Positions 1 through 8,526 of a stretch of DNA of 64,000 bases are shown in pieces (the stretch's first letter is position 1; every line of letters starts with the position of its first letter). The stretch is taken from assembly GCA_016704325.1 (NCBI GenBank), contig JADJAG010000004.1, forward strand, positions 682,001-746,000. The letters run 5' to 3'. The DNA is from Chitinophagaceae bacterium. GTDB lineage: Bacteria > Bacteroidota > Bacteroidia > Chitinophagales > UBA10324. The notes below the pieces were generated by a model. It worked only from the letters and a program-made list of their open reading frames with translations, did no database searches and was not told the DNA's origin. A program made the translations under genes and the position numbers.

Positions 1-716
1 CCTATGTTGAGTTCTATGCCACCAGCTTCTGCTGCATTAATCATACCCCAGCCGGTTTTCCCGCTTAGCCTGTAACCAAGTGTATCCTCCTGTATCATAA
101 TCCTTTTTACAGTAGCAACCACTTCAGGAGAAAAATGATAGGTGTTCAGATAGAAGTCTTTTAAGAATTCAATCTGTTCATCGCAGGAGATCCGCAGGCC
201 GCCGGTCAGCCAGAAACTGTCGATGGTGCCTTCCATATTGGCATTTCCATAATGCAGGAGGTTCAGGTATTGTTGCATTTTGTCCGCTCCAATTCTCCTG
301 GCTAACTCCTGGTAATACCAAACAGTGGAATTTTTAAAGGCTTCTTTCATATCCTGGTCGTGGTTCCAGGGTTGCCGGCGCATCACGCTGTCCCATTTCA
401 TCACCTCATTTTCATCAGGCACAGCACCTGTTTGTAAGGCAACCAATGAGTTAAAGATTTTGAAAGTAGAAGCGGGCGTAAAGCGTTGACTACAACGATC
501 CGGGTTATAATCGGTGAATTGTGATTTCTTCAAATCAAACAATTCGAAGCAACCTTCTACTTCGTATTCATCAAAATATTTTTTTAAATCGGCCCGGTGA
601 TTACCGGCCGGAGTACAACTATTGAATATAAATAGGGACCATAGAATAGGCGTAACTATTAAAAGTAGAAGAGAACGTCGACTGATGAGGTGTTGCATTT
701 TATTCAGGTTTCGCAT
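1..716 (-). CDS. Class D beta-lactamase-like lipoprotein (3' end outside window)
   Basis: This is the N-terminal 238 residues of a serine penicillin-recognising enzyme of the class D (OXA/BlaR) type; the C-terminus lies beyond the window start. All the class D motifs are visible: S83-TF-K86 (STFK), S130-T-V132, Y156-G-N and K220-T-G-W. The N-terminus has a basic stretch, a hydrophobic segment and a likely lipobox ending at Cys34 (FNSC), so the protein is probably a lipoprotein. An internal Met at residue 7 is an alternative start. The start codon follows the stop of the TPM gene by 4 nt, so it is the last gene of a lemA-TPM-TPM run. Hydrolysis of beta-lactams is known for the family; a sensor or housekeeping role cannot be excluded from sequence alone. 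Confidence 0.85.
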   Translation of the reverse strand, partial: MRNLNKMQHLISRRSLLLLIVTPILWSLFIFNSCTPAGNHRADLKKYFDEYEVEGCFELFDLKKSQFTDYNPDRCSQRFTPASTFKIFNSLVALQTGAVPDENEVMKWDSVMRRQPWNHDQDMKEAFKNSTVWYYQELARRIGADKMQQYLNLLHYGNANMEGTIDSFWLTGGLRISCDEQIEFLKDFYLNTYHFSPEVVATVKRIMIQEDTLGYRLSGKTGWGMINAAEAGGIELNI

Positions 717-720
717 TTCA

Positions 721-1497
721 CTACCACCTTCCACCGGCACCACCACCACCAAAACTTCCGCCTCCAAAACCACCAAATCCTCCTCCTCCTCCTCCAAATC
801 CGCCACCGCCACCACCTCCGAATCCACCAAATCCACCTCCACCCCAGATCCAGGGAGAACCAAATGTGCCACCTCTGCTGATATATCTGCCGCCACGGCC
901 GCGGTTATTACGTGAGATAATAAACAATATGATGATGACGATAATAACAAAAATGATCAATGATGTTTTACTCTCAGATTCATCGGCAATTTCATCCACA
1001 AATTCTCCGGCAGCAAGACGGATGATGGCATCAGTACCCTGATCAAACCCGGCATAATAATCTCCGTTTTTGAAATTTGGCAGCATGATATTTTCGATGA
1101 TCCGTTTGGCTGAAACATCCGGTACCGGTCCTTCCATTCCTTTTCCGGTAGCAATCCAAACGGACCGGTCTTGTAAGGAGAGGAGGATCACCACGCCATT
1201 ATCCTGGTTAGGTCCACCAACGCCCCATGCATCACCGATGCGGTAGGCAGTCTGGGTAATGTCACTTCCCTCGAGGGAAGTTATGGTTACAACTGCAATC
1301 TGGGTGGAAGTGGAATCACTGTAATCAACGAGTTTTTGTTCCAGCCTGTCTGATTGATCCTGGCTCATGGTTCCAGCAAAATCATTTACCAGCCGTGGCG
1401 GGTTGGGTTTTGGTGGAATATCAATGGCCAGTGAAATCTGCCAGGATGCAAACGAGAGTAAGAGCAATAACAATGTGATCCCGGATAGCTTATTCAT
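721..1497 (-). CDS. TPM-domain (YgcG family) membrane-anchored protein with glycine-rich tail
   Basis: The 258-residue protein has a signal peptide (about residues 1-24), then a TPM domain (about 30-165) recognisable by VNDFAGTMS near its start and a DNGVVILLSLQDRSVWIATG segment. A single membrane helix follows (about 180-197, IIFVIIVIIILFIISR). The tail of about 55 residues is almost all Gly with Phe, Ser, Trp and Arg. This order, signal-TPM-helix-Gly tail, is typical of YgcG-like proteins. The gene overlaps the upstream TPM gene by 8 nt (ATGAATAA), indicating translational coupling. TPM proteins are commonly encoded beside LemA; their biochemical role is not well settled. The glycine-rich tail is encoded by repeated CCT/CCA/CCG-type triplets on the plus strand. 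Confidence 0.85.
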   Translation of the reverse strand: MNKLSGITLLLLLLSFASWQISLAIDIPPKPNPPRLVNDFAGTMSQDQSDRLEQKLVDYSDSTSTQIAVVTITSLEGSDITQTAYRIGDAWGVGGPNQDNGVVILLSLQDRSVWIATGKGMEGPVPDVSAKRIIENIMLPNFKNGDYYAGFDQGTDAIIRLAAGEFVDEIADESESKTSLIIFVIIVIIILFIISRNNRGRGGRYISRGGTFGSPWIWGGGGFGGFGGGGGGGFGGGGGGFGGFGGGSFGGGGAGGRW

Positions 1498-1933
1498 CTC
1501 TTACAATAATGTCGTCAGCAATTTCATTGGTATCTGTTCCCGTGATTTCGAAAAAATTGCGAAGCTGTTCGCCGGCAAGGTTGATACCTTTAAGCAGTCC
1601 TTCCGTAAACTGTTCTTCTTTAAAGTAATGGGCCATCACTTCTTTGGCTTCATCCCAAAAACCCGGTGGAACTTTTTCATTGATTCCCTGGTCGCCGATG
1701 ATGGCAAAAACACGGTCGAGATAGGCAACATAGATGAGGATGCCTGTCCGCAGTTTTGTTTTTTCCAGCTTTAGCTGATAAAACACTTCCACTGCACGGT
1801 CCATCAACTCCTTTTTGCAATGTTTCTCAAAGTAGACCCTGATCTCGCCCGAAGATTTCCCTTCTGCTTCACGAATAGCAGTCACCAGCTGATGCCGTTG
1901 CTCGGTGGTTAAGAATGTTTTTGATGAAGGCAT
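1490..1933 (-). CDS. Soluble TPM-domain protein
   Basis: The 147-residue protein consists of one TPM domain and has no signal peptide or membrane helix. Recognisable parts are an N-terminal FLTTEQRHQLVTAIREAE helix, GEIRVYFEKHCKK, a central GILIYVAYLDRVFAIIGDQG strand region and the C-terminal HYFKEEQFTEGLLKGI segment. It lies 14 nt downstream of lemA and overlaps the next gene, which encodes the membrane-anchored TPM protein, by 8 nt. A pair of TPM genes, one short and cytoplasmic and one exported, behind lemA is a common Bacteroidota arrangement. It is presumably a membrane- or envelope-related accessory of the LemA module; no enzymatic motif is visible. Confidence 0.8.
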   Translation of the reverse strand: MPSSKTFLTTEQRHQLVTAIREAEGKSSGEIRVYFEKHCKKELMDRAVEVFYQLKLEKTKLRTGILIYVAYLDRVFAIIGDQGINEKVPPGFWDEAKEVMAHYFKEEQFTEGLLKGINLAGEQLRNFFEITGTDTNEIADDIIVRDE

Positions 1934-1947
1934 CAGGCTATACGTTG

Positions 1948-2571
1948 TTAGTTTGCCGGTTCGGTTTTGGAAGAATTGGTGTTGAAATTAATGTCAGGGG
2001 CATTTTCAGAACCTGCATTAGATTTGAAATAACCCTTCTCAGTAAATCCAAACATGCCTGCAAAAAGGTTGGTTGGAAATTTCTTGATGTAGGCATTGTA
2101 ATCCTGAACGGAAAGGTTGAAATCATCGCGGGCTTTATTGATCCTGTTTTCAGTTCCTTCAATCTGTGTTTGAAAATCTTTGAATTGCTGGGTGGTTTGC
2201 AGTTCAGGATACCTTTCTACCACCACCATGAGTTTATTGAAAGCAGAACTCAACTGATCCTGTGCCTGCTGGAATTGCTGTATTGATTCGGGAGTTAACT
2301 TAGAAGCATCTACATTTACCGCGGTGGCATTGGCCCTGGCCTGGATGACATCTACCAGCGTATTTCTTTCGAAGTCGGCGGAACCTTCAATCACTTTTAC
2401 TACGCTGTTGTATAGATCAGTGCGTCGCTGATACTGGCTTTCCACCTGGGACCATTTTGACTGGGTATCTTCTCCTTTGGTAACCATATTGTTGTATGCC
2501 CCTTTAAAAGTGGAATACAATAAGAACGCTATCAGTGCAATGACTGCAATGGTGATGATGGTTTTATTCAT
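1948..2571 (-). CDS. lemA: LemA family protein
   Basis: The 207-residue protein has an N-terminal membrane helix (about residues 4-21, IITIAVIALIAFLLYSTF) followed by the long alpha-helical LemA domain. Typical LemA sequence follows: WSQVESQYQRRTDLYNSVVK, then VIEGSADFERNTLVDVIQAR, and a C-terminal YNAYIKKFPTNLFAGMFGF. The last 25 residues are polar and probably disordered. It is the first gene of the run lemA-TPM-TPM-class D enzyme. LemA proteins are membrane-anchored with the helical bundle facing outward; their exact function is unresolved. The start at 2571 gives a standard short cytoplasmic N-terminus. The divergent AhpD-like gene begins 87 nt away, so the 2572-2658 interval should contain both promoters. 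Confidence 0.92.
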   Translation of the reverse strand: MNKTIITIAVIALIAFLLYSTFKGAYNNMVTKGEDTQSKWSQVESQYQRRTDLYNSVVKVIEGSADFERNTLVDVIQARANATAVNVDASKLTPESIQQFQQAQDQLSSAFNKLMVVVERYPELQTTQQFKDFQTQIEGTENRINKARDDFNLSVQDYNAYIKKFPTNLFAGMFGFTEKGYFKSNAGSENAPDINFNTNSSKTEPAN

Positions 2572-2658
2572 GGCAGGATTTTTTTTATGTTTACTTTGAA
2601 ATTGACGTTCAGCAAAGATAATTATTTGCAGTTCTTACCTTCCCAAAAAAAACAGACA

Positions 2659-3009
2659 ATGCATGAATTAGAAAAGGAGTTCAATGATTACCGTACCCGG
2701 ATGAATGAAAAGATCCTGGCACAGAATAACAAAGTCATCAACAGGCTTTATAACCTCGATACAAACACCTATGCTGCAGGCGCCCTGCCGGTAAAGACAA
2801 AGGAGATGCTTGGTTTGGTGGCTTCCATGGTCTTGCGATGTGATGATTGTATAAAGTACCATTTGGGTAAATGCAAGGAAGAAGGAATTACCACCGACGA
2901 GATTTATGAAGTTTTCGCAATAGCCAATATAGTTGGGGGTACGATTGTGATTCCGCATTTCAGGAGGGCGGTGGAGTATTGGGAGGAGTTGGGTGGGGGG
3001 ATGGGGTGA
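2659..3009 (+). CDS. Carboxymuconolactone decarboxylase family (AhpD-like) protein
   Basis: From the Met at 2659 the product is about 116 residues. I prefer this start because the upstream in-frame extension from 2587 looks unlike the family. The core carries the AhpD-type redox motif CDDCIKYH (CxxCxxxH) after MLGLVASMVLR and ends with the VGGTIVIPHFRRAVEYWEE helix. Small AhpD-like proteins act as thiol peroxidase or disulfide reductase partners; the substrate here is unknown. It is the only plus-strand gene before the repeat cassette. Its last codons (a Gly-rich tail) and stop codon abut the tandem repeat array that starts at about 3008, so the original 3' end may have been altered by the repeat. 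Confidence 0.85.
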   Translation: MHELEKEFNDYRTRMNEKILAQNNKVINRLYNLDTNTYAAGALPVKTKEMLGLVASMVLRCDDCIKYHLGKCKEEGITTDEIYEVFAIANIVGGTIVIPHFRRAVEYWEELGGGMG

Positions 3010-3171
3010 TGTGCCGATGTGCCGATGAGTGGATGTGTTGATGTGCCGATGAGTGGATGTGCCGATGTGTCGATGAGTGGATGTGCCGATGTGCCGATGA
3101 GTTGATGTGTTGATGTGCTGATGTGCTGATGTGCGGATGGGTTGGTTTGTTGATGAGTGGATGTACCGATT
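3008..3171. repeat. Tandem degenerate repeat, left arm of an inverted pair
   Basis: About ten imperfect copies of GATGTGCCGATGAGTG-like units (variants GATGTGTTGATG, GATGTGCTGATG) are strung together. The reverse complement of the same unit forms a second array at 3735-3899, on the other side of the four-helix-bundle gene. The units are too short and too variable for a CRISPR array, and there are no spacers. The same unit occurs once more at 44434-44506. Confidence 0.85.
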
Positions 3172-3264
3172 TAGGGAGGCTTTGACTTGAAAATAGGTGG
3201 GTGGGATTAGTTCCGGATCTCTCAGCAGGAGTGGATTGCTATCTTTAATGTTGAAACATATTTT

Positions 3265-3645
3265 ATGACTACTATAAAAGTTAAGGACAACCTTATTGTT
3301 GATTTAAGCTTCAATTTTGGATTGGCTATTGTTGAATTTACCGATGAGCTTCAAATCAGAAGAAAATTTGCAGTCGCCAATCAACTGTTAAGATCAGGAA
3401 CCGGCATTGGAGCGAATATCTGGGAGGCGCAGAATGCCGAAAGCAAAAGTGATTTTATTCATAAATTAAAGGTCGCCGCTAAAGAAGGTGAAGAAACGGA
3501 ATACTGGTTATTGCTTTGCAAGCATTCGAAAAACTATCCTGACCCCGAAGAATTACTGGAAGCCTTGAAATCTATTAATAAAGTACTCAATAAGATTATT
3601 TCTACTTCCAAAAGATCATTTGCCAACAACCAAAATATTCAATGA
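3265..3645 (+). CDS. Four helix bundle protein (S23 / rRNA-intervening-sequence protein family)
   Basis: The 126-residue protein matches the small four-helix-bundle family first known from ORFs inside 23S rRNA intervening sequences. The signature is LLRSGTGIGANIWEAQNAES followed by KSDFIHKLKVAAKEGEETEY and WLLLCKHS. The family has no known catalytic activity; the related Avd protein of diversity-generating retroelements binds nucleic acid and reverse transcriptase. No reverse transcriptase and no rRNA gene is nearby. The gene sits alone between two inverted arrays of the same short repeat (3008-3171 and 3735-3899), with about 90 nt on each side. That makes it look like a cassette inserted between the AhpD-like gene and polA. 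Confidence 0.9.
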   Translation: MTTIKVKDNLIVDLSFNFGLAIVEFTDELQIRRKFAVANQLLRSGTGIGANIWEAQNAESKSDFIHKLKVAAKEGEETEYWLLLCKHSKNYPDPEELLEALKSINKVLNKIISTSKRSFANNQNIQ

Positions 3646-3734
3646 GCTTTACGTCAAATCAATCTGCAAATCAATCAAAGAATATGAATCAACAACCAAA
3701 TCCCCTTTATGTTACCGTCAATTTTCATCCTCTC

Positions 3735-3899
3735 ATCAATTAAGCTGCACAACTGCACATCAACACATTGCCACATTCTCAAATCATCACATCAACTATT
3801 CAACTAATTGACACATTTGTACACAACTTAGCATAGAATCGGCACATCATCACATCATCAAATCGGCACATCAACACATCAACTCATCATCACTTCATA
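3735..3899. repeat. Tandem degenerate repeat, right arm of an inverted pair
   Basis: This array of CACATCAACACAT / CGGCACATCAACTCATC units is the reverse complement of the array at 3008-3171. It is less regular in its first half (3735-3835) and clearest at 3840-3895. It ends about 35 nt before the polA start codon. With the left arm it could form a very long stem enclosing the four-helix-bundle gene. Confidence 0.8.
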
Positions 3900-3933
3900 A
3901 CACCATCTAACCAACCCGCACCCACCGCCTCCC

Positions 3934-6732
3934 ATGACCGACAAACGACTCTTTCTCCTCGATGCTTTCGCCCTCATCTACCGTGCCTATTTCGGATTGA
4001 GTAAAACACCATTTTATAATTCCAAAGGTATCAATACGACCGCTGTTTTTGGATTTACCAACACCCTTGTTGATTTAATTCAAAGAGAAAAACCAACACA
4101 CATAGCAGTCTGTTTTGACACGGCTGCGCGAACCAACCGGGAAGATGATTTTGCCGAATACAAAGCAAACAGGCAGGAACAACCGGAAGACATCACGATT
4201 GCCATTCCATTCATCCGTAAGATTATTGAAGCATTTAAAATTCCGATTGTAGAACTGGATGGATACGAGGCTGATGATGTAATTGGCACGCTTGCAAAAA
4301 AAGCAGAGAAGGATGGATACAAAGTGTTTATGGTGACACCTGATAAGGACTATGGACAATTGGTTTCTGAAAACATCTTTATGTATAAGCCTGCTTACCA
4401 GGGTAGGCCGGTAGAAATATTAGGGCCTGCAGAGATCATGAAGAAATGGGAAATTGATGATGTATTGAAGGTAATTGATATTCTTGGACTGATGGGAGAT
4501 TCCGTGGATAATATCCCTGGTTTGCCCGGAGTAGGTGAAAAGACAGCGAAAAAATTAGTGAACGAATTCGGCTCTGTAGAAAACCTGGTGGCCCATCCTG
4601 AAATGCTGAAGGGAAAGTTACAACAGACTGTCATCGAGCAGAAGGACCTGGCTATTTTATCGAAGAAACTTGCTACCATCATCACTGACGTACCTGTTAC
4701 CGCTACGGAAGAGCAGCTCGTAATGGAAGAACCGGATAAAGAAGAACTCACCAGGCTTTTTAATGAACTTGAGTTCCGTTCATTGGGAAAAAGAATCATC
4801 GGCGAAGGCTATTCCGTAGTGGGATCAGAAGCAAAACAGAAAAATCTTTTTGGTGAAGAGGTGCCAACTGCACCTGCTGCAACATTGGGAGATGCGCTGA
4901 GCACAAAGCGCGCAGTGGAGAAAAATGCCTCTAACACTACACATACTTACCACCTGACAGACAGTAAAGAGAAAATAGAAGAGCTTGTTGCAACACTTGC
5001 AAAACAGGAAGAGTTTTGTTTTGACACAGAATCAACGCATGTAGATGCAAACCTTGCCGACCTGGTTGGCCTGGCCATTTCATTTAAGCCAACAGAAGCA
5101 TATTATATCCCTATTCCACCTGGCAGAAACGAAGCAATTGATTTGTTATCATTTTTTAAACCGGTGCTGGAGAATGAATCAATTGTTAAGATCGGACAGA
5201 ACATCAAGTATGACATGTTGCTTTTGAAATGGTATGATGTGGAAGTTAAAGGCCCCTACTTTGATACCATGCTTGCCCATTATCTGATTGAGCCCGATCA
5301 ACGACATAACATGGATATTCTTGCTGAAAATTACATTGGCTACGAACCGATTCATATCGAAGAATTGATTGGTAAGAAGGGAAAGAACCAGGGCAATATG
5401 CGCGATGTGCCTGTTGAAAAAGTGGTGGAGTATGCAGGAGAAGATGCGGATATCACCTTGCAACTAAAGCACCTGTTTGTGCCATTATTGAAAGAGAAGG
5501 AAGTGGAAACACTTTTCACAAACGTGGAAGTACCATTGGTTCCCGTTCTTGCCGACATGGAGTTTGAGGGCGTAATGATTGACAAAGACTTCCTGAACGA
5601 TTATTCGAAGCAACTCGGCAAAGAGATCGTGCAGGTAGAGCAAGAGGTATATGAACTGGCAGGCGTTCGTTTTAATCTGGCGTCACCCAAACAGTTAGGT
5701 GAAGTGCTTTTTGATAAGTTAAAGATTCCTTACCAGGGAAAAAAAACCAAGACGGGCCAATATTCAACTGATGAGGATACGCTAAGCAAACTGGTGAATG
5801 AATTTGAGATTGCAAAAAAGTTACAAGACTACCGTGAATGGTCGAAGCTGAAATCTACCTATGTAGATGCATTGCCCTTGTTGATTAATCCGAAGACCGG
5901 CAGGGTGCATACTTCCTTTAACCAGGCCATTGCTTCCACAGGCAGATTGAGCTCCGTAGATCCCAACCTGCAGAATATTCCGATCAGGACCAACAGGGGC
6001 AAAGAAATAAGGAAAGCCTTTATTGCACGCGACGAAGAGCATGTATTACTTTCCTGTGATTATTCTCAGATTGAATTACGCATTATCGCTGCACTAAGCG
6101 AGGATGAGAATATGCTTGATGCTTTTAAGAAAGGCCTCGATATTCATGCTGCTACTGCAGCAAAAGTGTATGGTGTTGAACTGTCGATGGTATCTTCAGA
6201 AATGCGGCGCAATGCCAAAGCAGTGAATTTTGGTATTGCTTATGGCCAATCTGCGTTCGGCCTTTCACAAACACTCGGCATCTCGCGAACGGATGCAAAG
6301 GAAATTATTGACAACTACCAGAAACAGTTTCCGGGTGTTAGCCAGCTGATGGCGAAAAATATTGAGTTTGCCCATCAGCATGGATTTGTGCAGACGGTAC
6401 TTGGCAGAAGAAGATACCTGCGTGATATTAATTCCGCCAACTTCACGGTGCGTGCGCAAGCAGAACGGTTGGCCATTAATGCACCGATTCAGGGATCAGC
6501 GGCAGATATGATTAAAGTGGCTATGATCAATATTCATAAGGAATTTAAAAAGCGCCAATTCAAAACGAAGATGACGCTGCAGGTGCACGATGAGTTGGTG
6601 TTTGATACCCATGTATCAGAGCTGGAGGAAGTGAAGGCTATAGTAGTTGAACTCATGAAAAATTCCATGCCGCTTGGGGTTCCGATAGAAGTAGGAGCAG
6701 GCAGCGGTAAAAATTGGCTGGATGCACATTGA
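3934..6732 (+). CDS. polA: DNA polymerase I
   Basis: The 932-residue protein has the full three-part layout of Pol I. The 5'-3' exonuclease domain occupies about residues 1-290 (LFLLDAFALIYRAYFG; DGYEADDVIGTLA; GLMGDSVDNIPGLPGVGEKT). The 3'-5' exonuclease lies at about 330-520 and keeps its metal ligands: the DTES motif (Exo I), NIKYD (Exo II) and YAGEDAD (Exo III), so proofreading should be active. The polymerase domain follows, with DPNLQNIP, the motif A region CDYSQIELRIIAA, motif B RRNAKAVNFGIAYG and motif C QVHDELVFD. The length is normal for Bacteroidota. It functions in replication and repair (Okazaki processing, gap filling). The gene is monocistronic, and its upstream region consists of the right-hand repeat array. 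Confidence 0.98.
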   Translation: MTDKRLFLLDAFALIYRAYFGLSKTPFYNSKGINTTAVFGFTNTLVDLIQREKPTHIAVCFDTAARTNREDDFAEYKANRQEQPEDITIAIPFIRKIIEAFKIPIVELDGYEADDVIGTLAKKAEKDGYKVFMVTPDKDYGQLVSENIFMYKPAYQGRPVEILGPAEIMKKWEIDDVLKVIDILGLMGDSVDNIPGLPGVGEKTAKKLVNEFGSVENLVAHPEMLKGKLQQTVIEQKDLAILSKKLATIITDVPVTATEEQLVMEEPDKEELTRLFNELEFRSLGKRIIGEGYSVVGSEAKQKNLFGEEVPTAPAATLGDALSTKRAVEKNASNTTHTYHLTDSKEKIEELVATLAKQEEFCFDTESTHVDANLADLVGLAISFKPTEAYYIPIPPGRNEAIDLLSFFKPVLENESIVKIGQNIKYDMLLLKWYDVEVKGPYFDTMLAHYLIEPDQRHNMDILAENYIGYEPIHIEELIGKKGKNQGNMRDVPVEKVVEYAGEDADITLQLKHLFVPLLKEKEVETLFTNVEVPLVPVLADMEFEGVMIDKDFLNDYSKQLGKEIVQVEQEVYELAGVRFNLASPKQLGEVLFDKLKIPYQGKKTKTGQYSTDEDTLSKLVNEFEIAKKLQDYREWSKLKSTYVDALPLLINPKTGRVHTSFNQAIASTGRLSSVDPNLQNIPIRTNRGKEIRKAFIARDEEHVLLSCDYSQIELRIIAALSEDENMLDAFKKGLDIHAATAAKVYGVELSMVSSEMRRNAKAVNFGIAYGQSAFGLSQTLGISRTDAKEIIDNYQKQFPGVSQLMAKNIEFAHQHGFVQTVLGRRRYLRDINSANFTVRAQAERLAINAPIQGSAADMIKVAMINIHKEFKKRQFKTKMTLQVHDELVFDTHVSELEEVKAIVVELMKNSMPLGVPIEVGAGSGKNWLDAH

Positions 6733-6807
6733 TAATGATACGCTAAAAATGATAGTTGCTTAAAAGTGTTTGCTGTGAAGTACCTGTTTCAAAAATTAAA
6801 CACTGCC

Positions 6808-8448
6808 TTACTGCACAATAATTTTTTCACGGCCGATCACCCCGCTTTCTGATGTTAAGCAAAGCATATAGATACCACTTGCAAGTTGAGAAATGTCAAT
6901 AGGAAGATTATTTTTTCCTTTCATAGATACCTTTTTATTCATCACTTCCTGTCCAACAAGATTCATAATATTCACTATTGTATTTTCCTGCAAACTGTTT
7001 TCCAATATAACCGTAATTTCTGTTGATGCAGGATTCGGATAAACCTTTAATGTGCCCGGTAAATTGGTAACTTCATTAATGCCTACATTACAGTTATAAT
7101 AAGCAGTTGCATTATTCATGGCCTGTTTCACATTCAACCTGCCGCCGCTGACTGTCAGACCATCGAGGCTTACAGCAGGATCAACAGCATCGAGAATAAA
7201 TCCTTTGATCCGTAGCATAGTAGCTGCCGCATCATTTTTCAGGTCATTGGACAAAGCTTCGCATGGCAAGGCACACAATAAGGCAATGGCACCTGCTACA
7301 TGTGGTGATGACATGGAGGTGCCGGTTTTAGTACCATAAAAGCTGCCCGGAATCGTAGACAGAACGGAAGTACCCGGTGCACCCAAATCAATGGTTGTGG
7401 CACCAAATGCTCCGCCGCGTATATCATTCTTATCGGTGTTGGTGACTGTTACCAGGTAGTCGCTGTTACAGGCTGTGGGCATATCACCTTGTACATCCAC
7501 ATTAACATTACTGCTGTTGCTGGTGGCGGCAGCATTCAAAATCCCCTGCAATCCCATGGAATCATACATAGCGCACCAGATTGGAAAATTAGCAGGAAGA
7601 CCATTGTTAACGCCCCATGATGAATTGACACTCACAATAAATGCACCTTCCTCACCATTAGTCTCATTGTATTTTGCACGCATCTCCAAAATATAAGCAT
7701 AACCCGCCACGGCAACAGATTCCAGTCCTGAATTACCTTGCACCGGAAGTATTTTTACACTCCAGTTTACACCGGTAACACCAATAGAATTATTACCCCT
7801 GGCCGCCGCTATTCCCGCTACATGTGTACCATGTCCGCTGGAGAGTGATGTGATGGTGCCGCTGTTTGTCTGCGAGTTCCATCCGTCGTAATCATCTACA
7901 TATCCATTTTCATCATCATCAATTAAATTTCCAGGGATCTCCAGTTTGTTTTTCCAGAAATCCAGGTCAGCATGCAACAGGTCAAATCCATCATCATCAA
8001 TTGCAACTACGATGGTATCTCCTCCTGCAGTCAATCCCCCTGTAGTGATGTCCCAGGCATCAGTGGCACGCACATCCGCACCACTGGTGCCGCCGGTTTG
8101 CCCGATGTTGAGCATATTCCACTGTTCACCAAAGCGCTCATCGTTTGGAATATTTCGGGATTCGATGAAATGATTGAATTGAGCAAGCGATACCAGTTCA
8201 TTGCTGTTGAGCGCTGATAATAATTTTAATTCATTTACGGAAGTTGCATCAAAATGCAATAGCCAGATATTGAGCCGTGCTGATAGTTGTTGCAAGACGG
8301 TTAATCCGGTAACCTGGTTATTGAATTCGGTAAATTGTGTAATCAATTCGTGTACGTCCATTTCCTGGTTGAGCATCACAATCAGCTCTCCTGCTGCATG
8401 ATCTGTTTTTTGCGCAATGGTATTTCCTGTTGACAGAAATAATATCAA
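6808..8448 (-). CDS. Subtilisin-like serine protease (S8) with T9SS sorting domain; start disturbed
   Basis: The protein carries the S8 triad: VVAIDDDGFDLLHADL (Asp), SSGHGTHVAGIAA (His) and GTSMSSPHVAGA (Ser). A C-terminal type A T9SS sorting domain begins at LKVYPNPASTEITV and ends GREKIIVQ, so it should be exported through the outer membrane. The only start codon in frame is TTG at 8448, which leaves a signal peptide without a basic region. The same frame is open for 78 nt further upstream without ATG or GTG. Two ATG codons (8492 and 8486) lie in a shifted frame; one extra A in the five-A run complementary to 8474-8478 would join them and give a good signal peptide (MLMPLKKFASFWFVTLILF). 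This suggests a frameshift or a sequencing error, or real use of TTG. Confidence 0.88.
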   Translation of the reverse strand: MILFLSTGNTIAQKTDHAAGELIVMLNQEMDVHELITQFTEFNNQVTGLTVLQQLSARLNIWLLHFDATSVNELKLLSALNSNELVSLAQFNHFIESRNIPNDERFGEQWNMLNIGQTGGTSGADVRATDAWDITTGGLTAGGDTIVVAIDDDGFDLLHADLDFWKNKLEIPGNLIDDDENGYVDDYDGWNSQTNSGTITSLSSGHGTHVAGIAAARGNNSIGVTGVNWSVKILPVQGNSGLESVAVAGYAYILEMRAKYNETNGEEGAFIVSVNSSWGVNNGLPANFPIWCAMYDSMGLQGILNAAATSNSSNVNVDVQGDMPTACNSDYLVTVTNTDKNDIRGGAFGATTIDLGAPGTSVLSTIPGSFYGTKTGTSMSSPHVAGAIALLCALPCEALSNDLKNDAAATMLRIKGFILDAVDPAVSLDGLTVSGGRLNVKQAMNNATAYYNCNVGINEVTNLPGTLKVYPNPASTEITVILENSLQENTIVNIMNLVGQEVMNKKVSMKGKNNLPIDISQLASGIYMLCLTSESGVIGREKIIVQ

Positions 8449-8526
8449 GGTTACAAACCAAAACGAAGCGAACTTTTTAGTGGCATTAACATGTTCGAAA
8501 CAAATTTTTGAATGGAGGGTGTCTGT

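Noticed and set aside
622..915. Plus-strand frame rich in Thr and Ser opposite the TPM gene
   Set aside because: It is the complement of the glycine-rich tail of the YgcG-like protein; the low-complexity composition explains the open frame.
3008..3171. CRISPR array
   Set aside because: Units are 12-17 nt, contiguous and degenerate; there are no spacers and no cas genes.
3265..3645. Part of a diversity-generating retroelement (Avd)
   Set aside because: The protein is of the related family, but there is no reverse transcriptase, template repeat or variable gene nearby.
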